Shown here: one piece after another, positions 18,223 to 26,746 of the stretch
How the letters are laid out: every line of letters begins with the position of its first letter
Numbering within the stretch: position 1 is the first letter of the stretch
Assembly: GCA_045541355.1 (NCBI GenBank)
Contig: JAZQIW010000032.1
Coordinates: 1-64,000, forward strand
Length of the DNA stretch: 64,000 nucleotides
Direction of reading: 5' to 3'
DNA from: UMGS1387 sp045541355
GTDB taxonomy: Bacteria > Bacillota > Clostridia > Oscillospirales > CAG-382
Notes under the pieces: generated by a model
The model's database searches: none
The model's input: the letters and a program-made list of their open reading frames with translations, nothing else
What the model was told of the DNA's origin: nothing
Made by a program: the position numbers and the translations under genes

Positions 18223-20472
18223 GTGGCTGATTATTATACATTTGAGGATTTAAAGAAAAAGCTTTTATCCTCAGGGAATAAATATGATCTTGAAAAAATA
18301 GAAATTGCATATGAATATGCCGCAATGCTTCATGAGGGGCAGTTCAGAAAATCGGGTGAGCCTTATATTACTCACCCACTTTGTGTTGCCGATATTGTAT
18401 GCGACTTAAAGCTTGATACCGATTCCATATGTGCAGCCCTTCTCCATGACACTCTTGAGGACTGTAAGGATAAGACAAGCGATGCCGAGATTAAGCGTCT
18501 TTTTGGTGACTCCGTGTTTGAACTTGTTGACGGTCTTACAAAACTGCCTACTGTGTTCTTTGAAGATAAAGAAGAGGCAAGTATTGAAAATACCCGTAAG
18601 CTGTTTCTTGCCATGAATCACGATATACGCGTTATCTTCATAAAATTTGCTGACAGACTTCACAACATGAGAACACTTGATGCCAAGAGCGAGGAACGTC
18701 AGAGGATGATTGCCCTTGAGACAATGCATCTTTATGCGCCTCTGTCTCACAGACTCGGCGTGCAGAAGATTAAGACTGAGCTTGAGAATCTTGCACTCAG
18801 ATATCTTGACCCGATTGGCTATGACGAAGTTAAGTGTGATATAGAATACAGATACGGCGAGAACAAGGACTTCCTTAAGGAAGCCAAAAAGCAGATTGAG
18901 GATAAGCTTTCATCTTCCAATATAAATTTTAACATTTCCGGCAGAGTCAAAACGATTTACAGTATTTATAAAAAAATGTACAATCAGGGCAAGAGCTTTG
19001 ATGAAATATATGACTTTTACGCAATTAGAATTATTGTCGATTCTGAGCTTGAATGTTATACTGTTCTTGGTCTGATACATGAAATGTTCAATCTTATGCC
19101 CGGCAGGTTTAAGGATTACATTTCAACACCTAAGCCAAATATGTACCGTTCACTTCATACGACAGTTATCGGTCGTCACGGTATTCCTTTTGAAGTACAG
19201 ATTCGTACATGGGATATGCACGCCGTTGCTGAATACGGTATTGCTGCCCATTGGATGTATAAATCCGGCGAAAAGGATAAGACAAATATTTCCGAAAAGC
19301 TTCAATGGATTAAAACTCTTATTGAAACAGAAACCGAAACAGGCGATGCTGATGAATTCCTTCGCCCTTTAAAGGTTGACCTTTATGAGGATGAGACCTT
19401 TATTTTTACACCTAAGGGGGATGTTAAAAGCCTTCCTTTCGGCTCTACAACCATTGACTTTGCATATGCCATTCACTCGCAGATTGGTAATAAGATGATT
19501 GGCGCAAAGGTAAACGGTGTAATTGTTCCGATTGATACGGTACTGAAAAACGCCGATATATGTGAGATTGTAACCTCATCTTCATCTTCAGGCCCCAGTA
19601 GAGACTGGCTTAAAATTGTTAAGACCAGTGAAGCAAAGAATAAAATCCGTCAGTGGTTTAAGAAGGAAAAACGCGAAGAAAACATTATTGAAGGTAAGAA
19701 TGAGCTTGATAAGGAATTTAGACACTACGGTAAAGCCTGCACCGAAGCACAGAAGCTTGAAGTTATAGCAAATGTAGCAAAGCGCGCAGGTTATACAGAT
19801 GTTGATGACTTCTATAATAATATCGGCTATGGCGGTGTTGCTGTTTCAAAATTTGCAGGAAAACTCAAGGACGAATTTGACAGAATTGTAGCGCCCGAGC
19901 CTTCTAAGAATATCAATCCCATGGAAGAGCTTGTGTCTGACAGGAATAAGCAGGCAGAGGAAAAACGCGAAAAAGAAAAAGCAAAGGATGCCATTCAAAG
20001 CGTTATAGTGGACAGTATAGATAACTGTCAGGTTCGTTTTGCAAAATGCTGTAATCCTCTTCCGGGTGATCATATAATTGGGTTTGTTACGCGCGGTTTT
20101 GGTGTTTCTGTGCACAAATATGACTGTCCCAACGCCATGGCTGGTATTGCCAAGGATGATGAAAAGGATAGGTGGGTAACCGTAAGATGGTCAAGAGATA
20201 CTCTTGAAAGCGGTGAAAACACAACAGGTAATTTTGAGGCACTTCTTCAAATATTTGCCTATAATTCCTTTGAAATATTTGCTGATATTACATCGGTATT
20301 CGCTGATATGAGAGTTCAGGTTCATTCCATGAATTCAAAGGAATCGGGAAGCGACGGTATGATAATTATGCTTAATATTACGTGCCGTAACACTTCTCAT
20401 GTTAACTCTATCATGTCTAGACTTAAAAAAGTAAAGAACGTAATTGATGTTACAAGAGGTTTTTCTTCATGA
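18223..20472 (+). CDS. rel: Bifunctional (p)ppGpp synthetase/hydrolase Rel
   Basis: Makes and degrades (p)ppGpp for the stringent response. The 749-aa protein has an HD hydrolase domain (HPL near residue 48, HDTLED near 75), a synthetase domain with RFKD near 295 as expected of bifunctional enzymes, TGS about 386-445, a CC-type zinc/RIS domain near 609 and ACT about 670-749. All key motifs are intact. GTG start with AAGGA upstream. It overlaps dtd by 4 bases, the classic Firmicutes rel-dtd pairing. Confidence 0.95.
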   Translation: MADYYTFEDLKKKLLSSGNKYDLEKIEIAYEYAAMLHEGQFRKSGEPYITHPLCVADIVCDLKLDTDSICAALLHDTLEDCKDKTSDAEIKRLFGDSVFELVDGLTKLPTVFFEDKEEASIENTRKLFLAMNHDIRVIFIKFADRLHNMRTLDAKSEERQRMIALETMHLYAPLSHRLGVQKIKTELENLALRYLDPIGYDEVKCDIEYRYGENKDFLKEAKKQIEDKLSSSNINFNISGRVKTIYSIYKKMYNQGKSFDEIYDFYAIRIIVDSELECYTVLGLIHEMFNLMPGRFKDYISTPKPNMYRSLHTTVIGRHGIPFEVQIRTWDMHAVAEYGIAAHWMYKSGEKDKTNISEKLQWIKTLIETETETGDADEFLRPLKVDLYEDETFIFTPKGDVKSLPFGSTTIDFAYAIHSQIGNKMIGAKVNGVIVPIDTVLKNADICEIVTSSSSSGPSRDWLKIVKTSEAKNKIRQWFKKEKREENIIEGKNELDKEFRHYGKACTEAQKLEVIANVAKRAGYTDVDDFYNNIGYGGVAVSKFAGKLKDEFDRIVAPEPSKNINPMEELVSDRNKQAEEKREKEKAKDAIQSVIVDSIDNCQVRFAKCCNPLPGDHIIGFVTRGFGVSVHKYDCPNAMAGIAKDDEKDRWVTVRWSRDTLESGENTTGNFEALLQIFAYNSFEIFADITSVFADMRVQVHSMNSKESGSDGMIIMLNITCRNTSHVNSIMSRLKKVKNVIDVTRGFSS

Positions 20473-20933
20473 TTGCTTTAATACAAAGAACGCTGTCTTC
20501 GAGTGTTGATATAGACGAAAAGAATTATTCAAAAGCGGGCAGAGGTTTTCTGATACTTCTCGGTGTTTATTCTGAGGACACGCAACAGCAGGTTGACATG
20601 CTTGCATCAAAGGTTGTAAAGCTTCGTGTTTTTGAAGACGAAAACGGAAAAATGAATCTTTCGCCGCTGCAGCTTGTGGAAAGGGGCGAGGAGTGTGAAT
20701 TTATGGTGGTTTCACAGTTTACCCTTTGTGCAGAGTGTAAGGGGCAGAACAGACCTGCTTTTGTAAAAGCGGCGAGACCCGAAACGGCAGTTCCGCTTTA
20801 TGAACGCTTTGTTTCGCTCCTTAGAAATGAGTACGGTTTTAAAGTCAGTACGGGCGTTTTTGGAGCTGATATGAGGGTTTCTCTTGTTAATGACGGACCT
20901 GTTACTATTATACTTGATACCGATAAGCTTTAA
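20469..20933 (+). CDS. dtd: D-aminoacyl-tRNA deacylase
   Basis: Hydrolyses D-aminoacyl-tRNAs and mischarged glycyl-tRNA(Ala). At 154 aa it is full length, with the SQFTL-type motif (about residue 78) and the C-terminal NDGPVT motif holding the Gly-cisPro site. Its ATG overlaps the rel stop codon in an ATGA arrangement, with GAGG 11 bases upstream. Confidence 0.94.
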   Translation: MIALIQRTLSSSVDIDEKNYSKAGRGFLILLGVYSEDTQQQVDMLASKVVKLRVFEDENGKMNLSPLQLVERGEECEFMVVSQFTLCAECKGQNRPAFVKAARPETAVPLYERFVSLLRNEYGFKVSTGVFGADMRVSLVNDGPVTIILDTDKL

Positions 20934-20935
20934 AT

Positions 20936-22387
20936 ATGATTATAAGAATTGATGATTCAACAAACAGCGCAAAGTCCTTGTATTATCAGTCTCTTGTTTT
21001 GCTTTACCTGCCGTGCGAAAAGTTCGGTGAGGGCGATAACGAAAACAGTCTTGATATTAAAGCCTTTGTAAAAAATAATGTCAACTATGCCTTTGTGAAG
21101 CTTAAGGTTGATGATAGGATTTCAGAGCACAGCCTTTGCGAAGCGGTCGATTTAAAAAAATATGCACAGATGAAGAATCTTATCGGCAGAACCTTTCTGC
21201 GTGCTGCTGAAAGGCTGTTTGGACATCTCCCGCCTTGGGGAATATCAACAGGTGTAAAACCGATAAAGCTTGCAAGGATATTTGTAAACTCTCTTGGTGC
21301 AGATAATGCATTGAAGGTGCTTACTGATGACTATATGATTTCTTATGAAAAAGCAAGACTTGCTGTGAGTGCTTGCATTTATGAGGATAAATTGATGAGG
21401 GGAATGGGGGAAAGCCCCTGTTCTCTTTATATATCAATTCCCTTTTGTCCGACAAAGTGCAATTATTGCTCGTTTGTTTCGTGTACTACTCCAAGACTTC
21501 TGTCTTTAATTCCTGATTATTTAAAGAGAATTGAAGAAGAGCTTTTACTTGTTAAAAATGTGATAGAGGGTAAGCACCTGAATCTTAAGAGCATTTATAT
21601 CGGCGGCGGAACACCTGCCATTTTAACCGACTTGCAAATCGGAAGGCTTCTTTCGGTTGTAAATGACTGCTTTGAAATGAAGGGTGTTTGTGAATTTACG
21701 TTTGAAGCAGGACGTCCTGATTGTATAACAAGGGAAAAGCTGCTTGCTGTTAAAAACGGCGGCGTCGGAAGAATCAGCATAAATACCCAGTCTGCAAATG
21801 ATGAAATACTTAAAAGCGTCGGTCGAAATCATTTGTTTTCCGATTACCTTAAAGCAATGGATGCTGCAAGAGAAGTTGGATTTTCGTGCATTAATACAGA
21901 CTTGATAGCAGGTCTCCCGGGTGAGTCGCCTGAGTCTTTTTGTGAAAGCGTAAGACGTGTTGAGGCTGTTTTGCCTGAGAATATAACAGTTCATGCATTT
22001 ACTTTGAAAAAGTCGTCAAGTTACAGAATTGATGGTGGAAAGAGCTTTTCCGTTGATAATCTTAGTGCTATTGAAATGACTGACTATGCCTCTCAATATC
22101 TATGTGAGCGAGCTTATTCGCCTTATTATATTTACAGGCAGAAGAACACGGTGGCAAATCTTGATAATGTTGGATATTCAAGACCTGGCTTCGAGGGAAT
22201 TTATAACGTTGTTATGATGGGGGAATATCATACCGTTTTCGGCGTCGGAGCCGGAAGCGTTACAAAAATTGTTCGAGATTCAGGCAACAAAGTAGATAGG
22301 TTGTTTTCGCCAAAATACCCTTATGAATTTCTTGACAGAGAAAAGTATAAAGGTTTTGACGTTGATAAGTGTATTGAATTAATATAA
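20936..22387 (+). CDS. hemZ: Radical SAM coproporphyrinogen dehydrogenase HemZ-like
   Basis: Anaerobic radical SAM protein of the HemN/HemZ group (coproporphyrinogen III oxidative decarboxylation or a heme-related reaction). The iron-sulfur motif is C171-x3-C175-x2-C178, preceded by the HemZ-type PWGISTGVKP stretch and followed by a GGGTP SAM motif. The 483-aa length is typical. Clostridial HemZ often follows rel-dtd, as here. No other heme genes are in the window, so the substrate is uncertain. Confidence 0.88.
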   Translation: MIIRIDDSTNSAKSLYYQSLVLLYLPCEKFGEGDNENSLDIKAFVKNNVNYAFVKLKVDDRISEHSLCEAVDLKKYAQMKNLIGRTFLRAAERLFGHLPPWGISTGVKPIKLARIFVNSLGADNALKVLTDDYMISYEKARLAVSACIYEDKLMRGMGESPCSLYISIPFCPTKCNYCSFVSCTTPRLLSLIPDYLKRIEEELLLVKNVIEGKHLNLKSIYIGGGTPAILTDLQIGRLLSVVNDCFEMKGVCEFTFEAGRPDCITREKLLAVKNGGVGRISINTQSANDEILKSVGRNHLFSDYLKAMDAAREVGFSCINTDLIAGLPGESPESFCESVRRVEAVLPENITVHAFTLKKSSSYRIDGGKSFSVDNLSAIEMTDYASQYLCERAYSPYYIYRQKNTVANLDNVGYSRPGFEGIYNVVMMGEYHTVFGVGAGSVTKIVRDSGNKVDRLFSPKYPYEFLDREKYKGFDVDKCIELI

Positions 22388-22401
22388 GAAGGGTGATTGC
22401 T

Positions 22402-24060
22402 TTGGCTAAGAATAAAGGACAGACTTTTGTTTACGGTGCACTTTTGCTGATGATATCAAACGTGCTTGTAAAAATTGTCGGGGCATTTCTTCGTATACCG
22501 CTTACCAATATTGTCGGCGTTGAAGGAATGGCATATTATAACGCGGCATACAGCATTTATGTTTCGTTTTATATGATATCAACAGCAGGCATTCCCGTTG
22601 CTGTTTCGCGCATGATTGCGACTGCAAATTCTAAAAATAATCACAATGAAATAAAGAAGATTTTCAAGGTTGCATTCTGGCTGTTCTTTGCTATTGGTGT
22701 TATCGGTACAGGTGTTATGATGATATTTGCCAAGAGCTTTGCAGCATCATCAAAAATGCCTGACTCCTATTTTGCAATGCTTGCAATTGCACCTACCATT
22801 TTCTTTATCTGCCTGTCATCTGCTTACAGAGGATATTTCCAGGGTCTCCAAAACATGATTCCGACTGCCGTGTCTCAGGTAATTGAAGCGGTTTCAAAGC
22901 TTGGTATTGGTATTGTCGCCGCTGTTTATTTTACAAAGAACGGTTATCCCATGTATATAGTTGCTGCATATGTTATACTCGGCGTTACAATCGGTGTGTT
23001 TCTCGGCATGGTGTACGGCGCGGTTATTAAGGCTATGTATAACAGCTCTGCTGACTATAAAAATACTCTTATTAATTGCACACAAGAAAGCAGGGGGTGG
23101 AAACCCATTCTTAAAGAGCTTGTTATTATTGCAATCCCCATAACGCTTGCTTCATCCATCATGGGACTTACTAACCTTGTTGACACAATGCTGTTTGCAA
23201 GAGGTCTGCAAAGCACCGGAATTACCGAAAGGGCTGCAACATCATTCTATGGCACATATACGTCAATGGTTTATCCTTTGTTTAATCTTGTGCCGCCCTT
23301 CATATATACTTTTGCAATAAGCGCCATTCCTGCCGTATCCTCGGCAATTGCAGTCGGAAATAGGAAGAAAGCATCTCTTGATATTGAATCTGCGTTCAGA
23401 AACTGCGCCATTATTGCAATTCCATGTGCAATAGGCATGGCAAGTCTTTCGAGACGCATTGTTTCATTTCTCTTTGCAGAGGAAATGATAGATACGGGAA
23501 AAGAGGTTGTTTCGACTCTTGATCTTGCCTCTCCCGCACTTTCCGTTATTTCTATCGGCATATTCTTTCTTGGTGTAATTTCCATCACAAATGCAATTCT
23601 TCAGGCATGCAGTAAGGAAAGCTATACCATAGTTTCGACCGTCAGCGGTATTGTAATTAAAGTAATATCAACATGGCTTCTTTCAAGAGTTCCGGGGCTC
23701 GGTCTTTTGGGTGCATCGCTCGGTACGCTTCTTTGCTATTTTACAATTATGGCGTTTAATGTGTTCTTTATGATATCAAAAACCGGCTTTACGGTAAGAC
23801 TTCATAAAGTGTTTGTAAAACCGTTGATTTCCGGTATTGCCTGCGGCTTAAGTGCGGTAGTTGTTTCTGTAATTATGTATAAGCTTCCGATAAGCGAAAG
23901 ACTTTCAACGCTGATTTCTATCGGTATTGCAGTTGTTGTATACTTTGTCTGTCTCATTCTGCTTAAAGGTATAAGCAGATATGATGTGCTTATGATGCCT
24001 AAGGGCAATAAGATTTGTTCGGTTATGGATAAATTCAATTTACTTGAAAAAGGTGAATGA
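22402..24060 (+). CDS. MOP/MATE-family flippase, SpoVB/YabM-like
   Basis: A polytopic membrane protein of 552 aa with about 14 hydrophobic segments, of the SpoVB/MurJ-like lipid-linked precursor exporter group. The TTG at 22402 gives a typical N-terminus (MAKNKGQ, then the first membrane helix); AAGGG lies at a suitable distance, whereas a GTG at 22393 overlaps that site. It sits before mazG and the yabO-P-Q-divIC group, matching Bacillus yabM-yabN order, so YabM-like is the best label. It probably moves a cell-wall or spore-envelope lipid precursor. Confidence 0.85.
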   Translation: MAKNKGQTFVYGALLLMISNVLVKIVGAFLRIPLTNIVGVEGMAYYNAAYSIYVSFYMISTAGIPVAVSRMIATANSKNNHNEIKKIFKVAFWLFFAIGVIGTGVMMIFAKSFAASSKMPDSYFAMLAIAPTIFFICLSSAYRGYFQGLQNMIPTAVSQVIEAVSKLGIGIVAAVYFTKNGYPMYIVAAYVILGVTIGVFLGMVYGAVIKAMYNSSADYKNTLINCTQESRGWKPILKELVIIAIPITLASSIMGLTNLVDTMLFARGLQSTGITERAATSFYGTYTSMVYPLFNLVPPFIYTFAISAIPAVSSAIAVGNRKKASLDIESAFRNCAIIAIPCAIGMASLSRRIVSFLFAEEMIDTGKEVVSTLDLASPALSVISIGIFFLGVISITNAILQACSKESYTIVSTVSGIVIKVISTWLLSRVPGLGLLGASLGTLLCYFTIMAFNVFFMISKTGFTVRLHKVFVKPLISGIACGLSAVVVSVIMYKLPISERLSTLISIGIAVVVYFVCLILLKGISRYDVLMMPKGNKICSVMDKFNLLEKGE

Positions 24061-24061
24061 T

Positions 24062-24766
24062 ATGCAAAACGCAAAGGAGATAATCAAAAATCTCATCGCA
24101 AAAAACAATTATAACTTTGAGGATTTGTGTAATCTTGTTTCGGTGTTGAGATCCGATGACGGATGTCCGTGGGACAGGGAACAGACAAACGAATCAATCA
24201 GAAACGCCTTTATCGAGGAAACATACGAATTTGTTGAAGGTCTTGATTTGGGTGATGACAAACTTATGTGTGAAGAGCTTGGCGATGTGCTGTTTCAGAT
24301 AGTTTTTCATGCTGACCTGAAAAGCGATTCAAATGCGTTTGATATGGGAGATGTCATAGACGGTATTTGTAAAAAAATGATAATCAGGCATCCCCATGTG
24401 TTTTCGGACACGAGGGTTGAAAACTCTTCTGAGGTGCTTGTTAATTGGGAAAATATAAAGAATTATGAAAAGCAGCGCAAAACACCATATGAGCAGCTTG
24501 ACAGCGTTGCTAAATCCTTGCCGTCTTTGATAAGAGCTCAGAAGCTGAGAGCTAAGGCAGAGAAAAACAACCTGTGTGAAAAGTGCATTCTCGAAGACAG
24601 TGTTAATGAAACAATGTCTCTTCTCGACGAACTTAATGAAACGAAAAGTCCTGAGATTCTTGGGAAAATATTGTTTAATTTATGCGGCATTTCAAGCATT
24701 ATAGATGCTGATGCAGAACAAACACTATATATTGAGAATGATAAATTTCAAGAAAAATTCAAGTAA
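24062..24766 (+). CDS. mazG: Nucleoside triphosphate pyrophosphohydrolase MazG
   Basis: Hydrolyses NTPs/dNTPs to NMP and pyrophosphate as a housecleaning enzyme. The 234-aa protein has the MazG start signature CPWDREQT and the metal-binding E-E-x2-E plus E-x2-D pattern (EELGDVLFQ). The ATG at 24062 is preferred, with AAGGTG at the right distance and a 1-base gap to the flippase. It lacks the N-terminal tetrapyrrole-methylase-like domain of Bacillus YabN. A weak AT-rich hairpin (24765-24789) may end this operon. Confidence 0.92.
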   Translation: MQNAKEIIKNLIAKNNYNFEDLCNLVSVLRSDDGCPWDREQTNESIRNAFIEETYEFVEGLDLGDDKLMCEELGDVLFQIVFHADLKSDSNAFDMGDVIDGICKKMIIRHPHVFSDTRVENSSEVLVNWENIKNYEKQRKTPYEQLDSVAKSLPSLIRAQKLRAKAEKNNLCEKCILEDSVNETMSLLDELNETKSPEILGKILFNLCGISSIIDADAEQTLYIENDKFQEKFK

Positions 24767-24884
24767 ATTGTTACTCTTGATACAATTTTCGCTCTCTAGT
24801 AGTGTTTTTGAGCTAAAAATGCGTTATGATTTGTAAATAAATGGTAAATATGCATAATTTTTGGCAAAATTATTAAAATAGTTC

Positions 24885-24912
24885 TTGCATTTTTTCAATA
24901 AACTGTTATACT
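24885..24912 (+). promoter_or_regulatory. Promoter of hup
   Basis: TTGCAT (24885-24890), 16-base spacer, TATACT (24907-24912) with TG at 24904-24905. It stands in a 188-base AT-rich gap. Confidence 0.65.
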
Positions 24913-24954
24913 ATATATGTTAATACTTTTATTAAAAAAAGGAGATATTGTAAA

Positions 24955-25239
24955 ATGAACAAGACAGAATTAACAGCAAAGGTTGCCGAAAAGGCAGGTC
25001 TTACAAAGGAACAGGCTGCTAACGCAGTAAACGCTGTTCTCGCATCCATGACTGATGCACTCGCAGCAGGCGATAAGATTCAGCTCGTTGGCTTTGGTAC
25101 TTTCTCCGTTAAGTATCGTGCAGCTAAGGAATCCAAGAACCCCAGAACAGGCGAAAAGATCAAGGTTCCCGAAACATATCGTCCCGCATTCTCCGCAGGC
25201 AAGAGCCTTAAGGAAATCGTAGCTAAGTACAAGGGCTAA
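24955..25239 (+). CDS. hup: HU-family DNA-binding protein
   Basis: A 94-aa histone-like protein that bends and compacts DNA as a dimer. It has the HU N-terminal helices, the GFGTF motif and the beta-arm with a PRTGE-like loop. AAAGGAGA precedes the ATG. It lies between mazG (yabN) and rqcP (yabO), an interruption of the order seen in Bacillus. Confidence 0.96.
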   Translation: MNKTELTAKVAEKAGLTKEQAANAVNAVLASMTDALAAGDKIQLVGFGTFSVKYRAAKESKNPRTGEKIKVPETYRPAFSAGKSLKEIVAKYKG

Positions 25240-25262
25240 TTTGTCAACTACATTTTAGTTTA

Positions 25263-25343
25263 TTCAGAGGACTGTCAGGTACTCTAAGGACTTCGGTGCC
25301 CCACGGTTGCCGTAATCTTTGGTATCATTGACAGTCCTTTGAA
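25263..25343 (+). other. Branched structured RNA/DNA element after hup
   Basis: A 15-bp stem (25263-25277 with 25329-25343, one G-U pair) encloses 51 bases. These hold two further hairpins: GGTAC with GTGCC (25278-25282 and 25296-25300) and ACGG with CCGT (25303-25306 and 25310-25313). No clean T-run follows, so it is not a simple terminator. It may be a processed mRNA element, an attenuator or a small RNA. I do not recognise the family. Confidence 0.5.
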
Positions 25344-25368
25344 CTTTGTTTTACAATATTGAGGTATT

Positions 25369-25611
25369 ATGAGATTAGATAAGTATTTAAAAGTTTCGCG
25401 GCTTATTAAGAGAAGAACCGTTGCAAATGATGCCTGTGATTCTCAGCATATTTCTGTTAACGGCAAAATTGCAAAGGCGTCATACGATGTCAAGGAAGGT
25501 GATATCATTGAAATCACCTTCGGAGAGAAAACACTAAAGGTACGCGTTGTAAACGTAAAGGAGCACGTTGGAAAGAATGAGGCGTGTGAACTGTATGAGG
25601 CTATAAATTAG
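25369..25611 (+). CDS. rqcP: S4-domain RNA-binding protein RqcP (YabO/HslR-like)
   Basis: An 80-aa S4 domain protein. The Bacillus homologue binds stalled 50S subunits and supports RqcH-mediated poly-Ala tailing in ribosome quality control. The S4 core (MRLDKYLKVSRLIKRR then V-N-G) is plain. It lies in the conserved yabO-yabP-yabQ-divIC order. Confidence 0.9.
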   Translation: MRLDKYLKVSRLIKRRTVANDACDSQHISVNGKIAKASYDVKEGDIIEITFGEKTLKVRVVNVKEHVGKNEACELYEAIN

Positions 25612-25667
25612 CATTATTATTGGCATTGCCGCATATTATTTAATAATAAATTTATGGCGGTGATATT

Positions 25668-25952
25668 ATGACAGAAGTCAGCGATAAAAGAGAACAAAAC
25701 ATTCTATTGTATAATAGGGAGAAGATAATTCTCAGCGGCATCTCGAGTGTCGACAGCTTTAATGATGCTGCAATAACGGCTACAACACGTGATGGTGATT
25801 GTGTTACCGTTGAAGGCAGCTCGCTTAATGTCAGGGATGTAAATCTTGATAAAGGCGTTGTTGAAGCAAACGGAAATATATCAGGCTTTTTTTACCATGG
25901 AAAAGCTGTTCAAGGCAGCGGCTTTTTTGGCGGATTGTTTAAAAGAACATGA
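25668..25952 (+). CDS. yabP: Sporulation protein YabP
   Basis: A 94-aa protein of the YabP/YqfC family, needed for spore formation in Bacillus. The family pattern is visible: an NR-E-x-LSG start near residue 16, then a short beta-rich domain, ending with a Gly-Phe-rich stretch (GSGFFGGLFKR). GGCGGTG precedes the ATG. It overlaps yabQ by four bases. With yabQ and cwlD it argues that this organism sporulates. Confidence 0.87.
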   Translation: MTEVSDKREQNILLYNREKIILSGISSVDSFNDAAITATTRDGDCVTVEGSSLNVRDVNLDKGVVEANGNISGFFYHGKAVQGSGFFGGLFKRT

Positions 25953-26464
25953 CGATATTTTTTCCGCCGCACCAGGAATTTGCAATACTTTTTCTTGTAG
26001 TAACAGGCTTCATTTGCGGTGTTTTCTATGATGTACTTGCCGTAAAGCGAAAGCTTGTGGGTGAGCAGTACATATTTTTGTTTGTTGATGATGTCGTTTT
26101 TGTCTTCTTTTCTGCAATTCTGTTTCTTGTTTCGGTGTTTGCTGCAAATAACGGAATTGTAAGATGGTATGAATTCTTTGGCTATATTTTAGGATTTTTT
26201 GTATATAAGCTTACTCTTTCAAAGCTTGTTATGCTTGTTTTTACTCGCCTGATAATAATCTTAAAGCTTGCTGTTGTAAAGATAGTCAGCTTAGTGATTA
26301 GAACAGCCCTTTTTTTACTTTCGCCGATTATTGTTTTAATCAGTGCAGCTTTCGGCGGTGTAAGACTCTTGTCTTTGCCTGTGAAACATGCTTTTCAAAG
26401 GTGTGTTTGCCGACATAGAATTTATAGTTTTTTTGGAGAATTTAAACACATAGGATGTGATTGA
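25949..26464 (+). CDS. yabQ: Spore cortex biosynthesis protein YabQ
   Basis: A 171-aa membrane protein with about four hydrophobic segments. The length, topology and position directly after yabP and before divIC identify it as YabQ, which in Bacillus is needed for cortex formation in the mother cell. Sequence similarity alone would be weak. The ATG overlaps the yabP stop by four bases. Confidence 0.82.
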   Translation: MTIFFPPHQEFAILFLVVTGFICGVFYDVLAVKRKLVGEQYIFLFVDDVVFVFFSAILFLVSVFAANNGIVRWYEFFGYILGFFVYKLTLSKLVMLVFTRLIIILKLAVVKIVSLVIRTALFLLSPIIVLISAAFGGVRLLSLPVKHAFQRCVCRHRIYSFFGEFKHIGCD

Positions 26465-26466
26465 TT

Positions 26467-26733
26467 TTGAATTATATTAAACAGATTATTTTTACTTTTG
26501 TAATTATACTTCTTATGATTGTTGCCCTTGTTGCTCAGATTGATATAAATGAATACAACAAGGAAAAGCAGGCACTTGAAGAAGAGTATAATAAAATTGA
26601 ACATGAAAACGAAAAGCTTGCTAATGAGCTTGAAATGCCGATGGATGATGAATATATTGCCAAGATTGCAGAGGAAGAGCTTGGATATAAAGACCCCGAT
26701 AAGCAGTATTTTTATAACGATATTCCCGAATAA
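26467..26733 (+). CDS. divIC: Septum formation initiator DivIC/FtsB-like
   Basis: An 88-aa bitopic protein: short N-terminus, one membrane segment (about residues 4-24), then a coiled coil rich in Glu, Lys and Asn, and a C-terminal region with AEEELGY. It is a divisome component that pairs with FtsL. Two TTG codons are possible; 26467 is preferred because AGGA lies 10 bases upstream, while 26461 is too close. Confidence 0.85.
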   Translation: MNYIKQIIFTFVIILLMIVALVAQIDINEYNKEKQALEEEYNKIEHENEKLANELEMPMDDEYIAKIAEEELGYKDPDKQYFYNDIPE

Positions 26734-26746
26734 GTGAGGCATTATA

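Noticed and set aside
20000..20470. Possible loss of rel hydrolase or regulatory domains
   Set aside because: HD, synthetase, TGS, zinc and ACT regions are all present with key motifs.
25263..25343. tRNA or T-box reading of the branched element
   Set aside because: No TpsiC-arm or anticodon-like layout and no T-box sequence; the arms do not match cloverleaf lengths.
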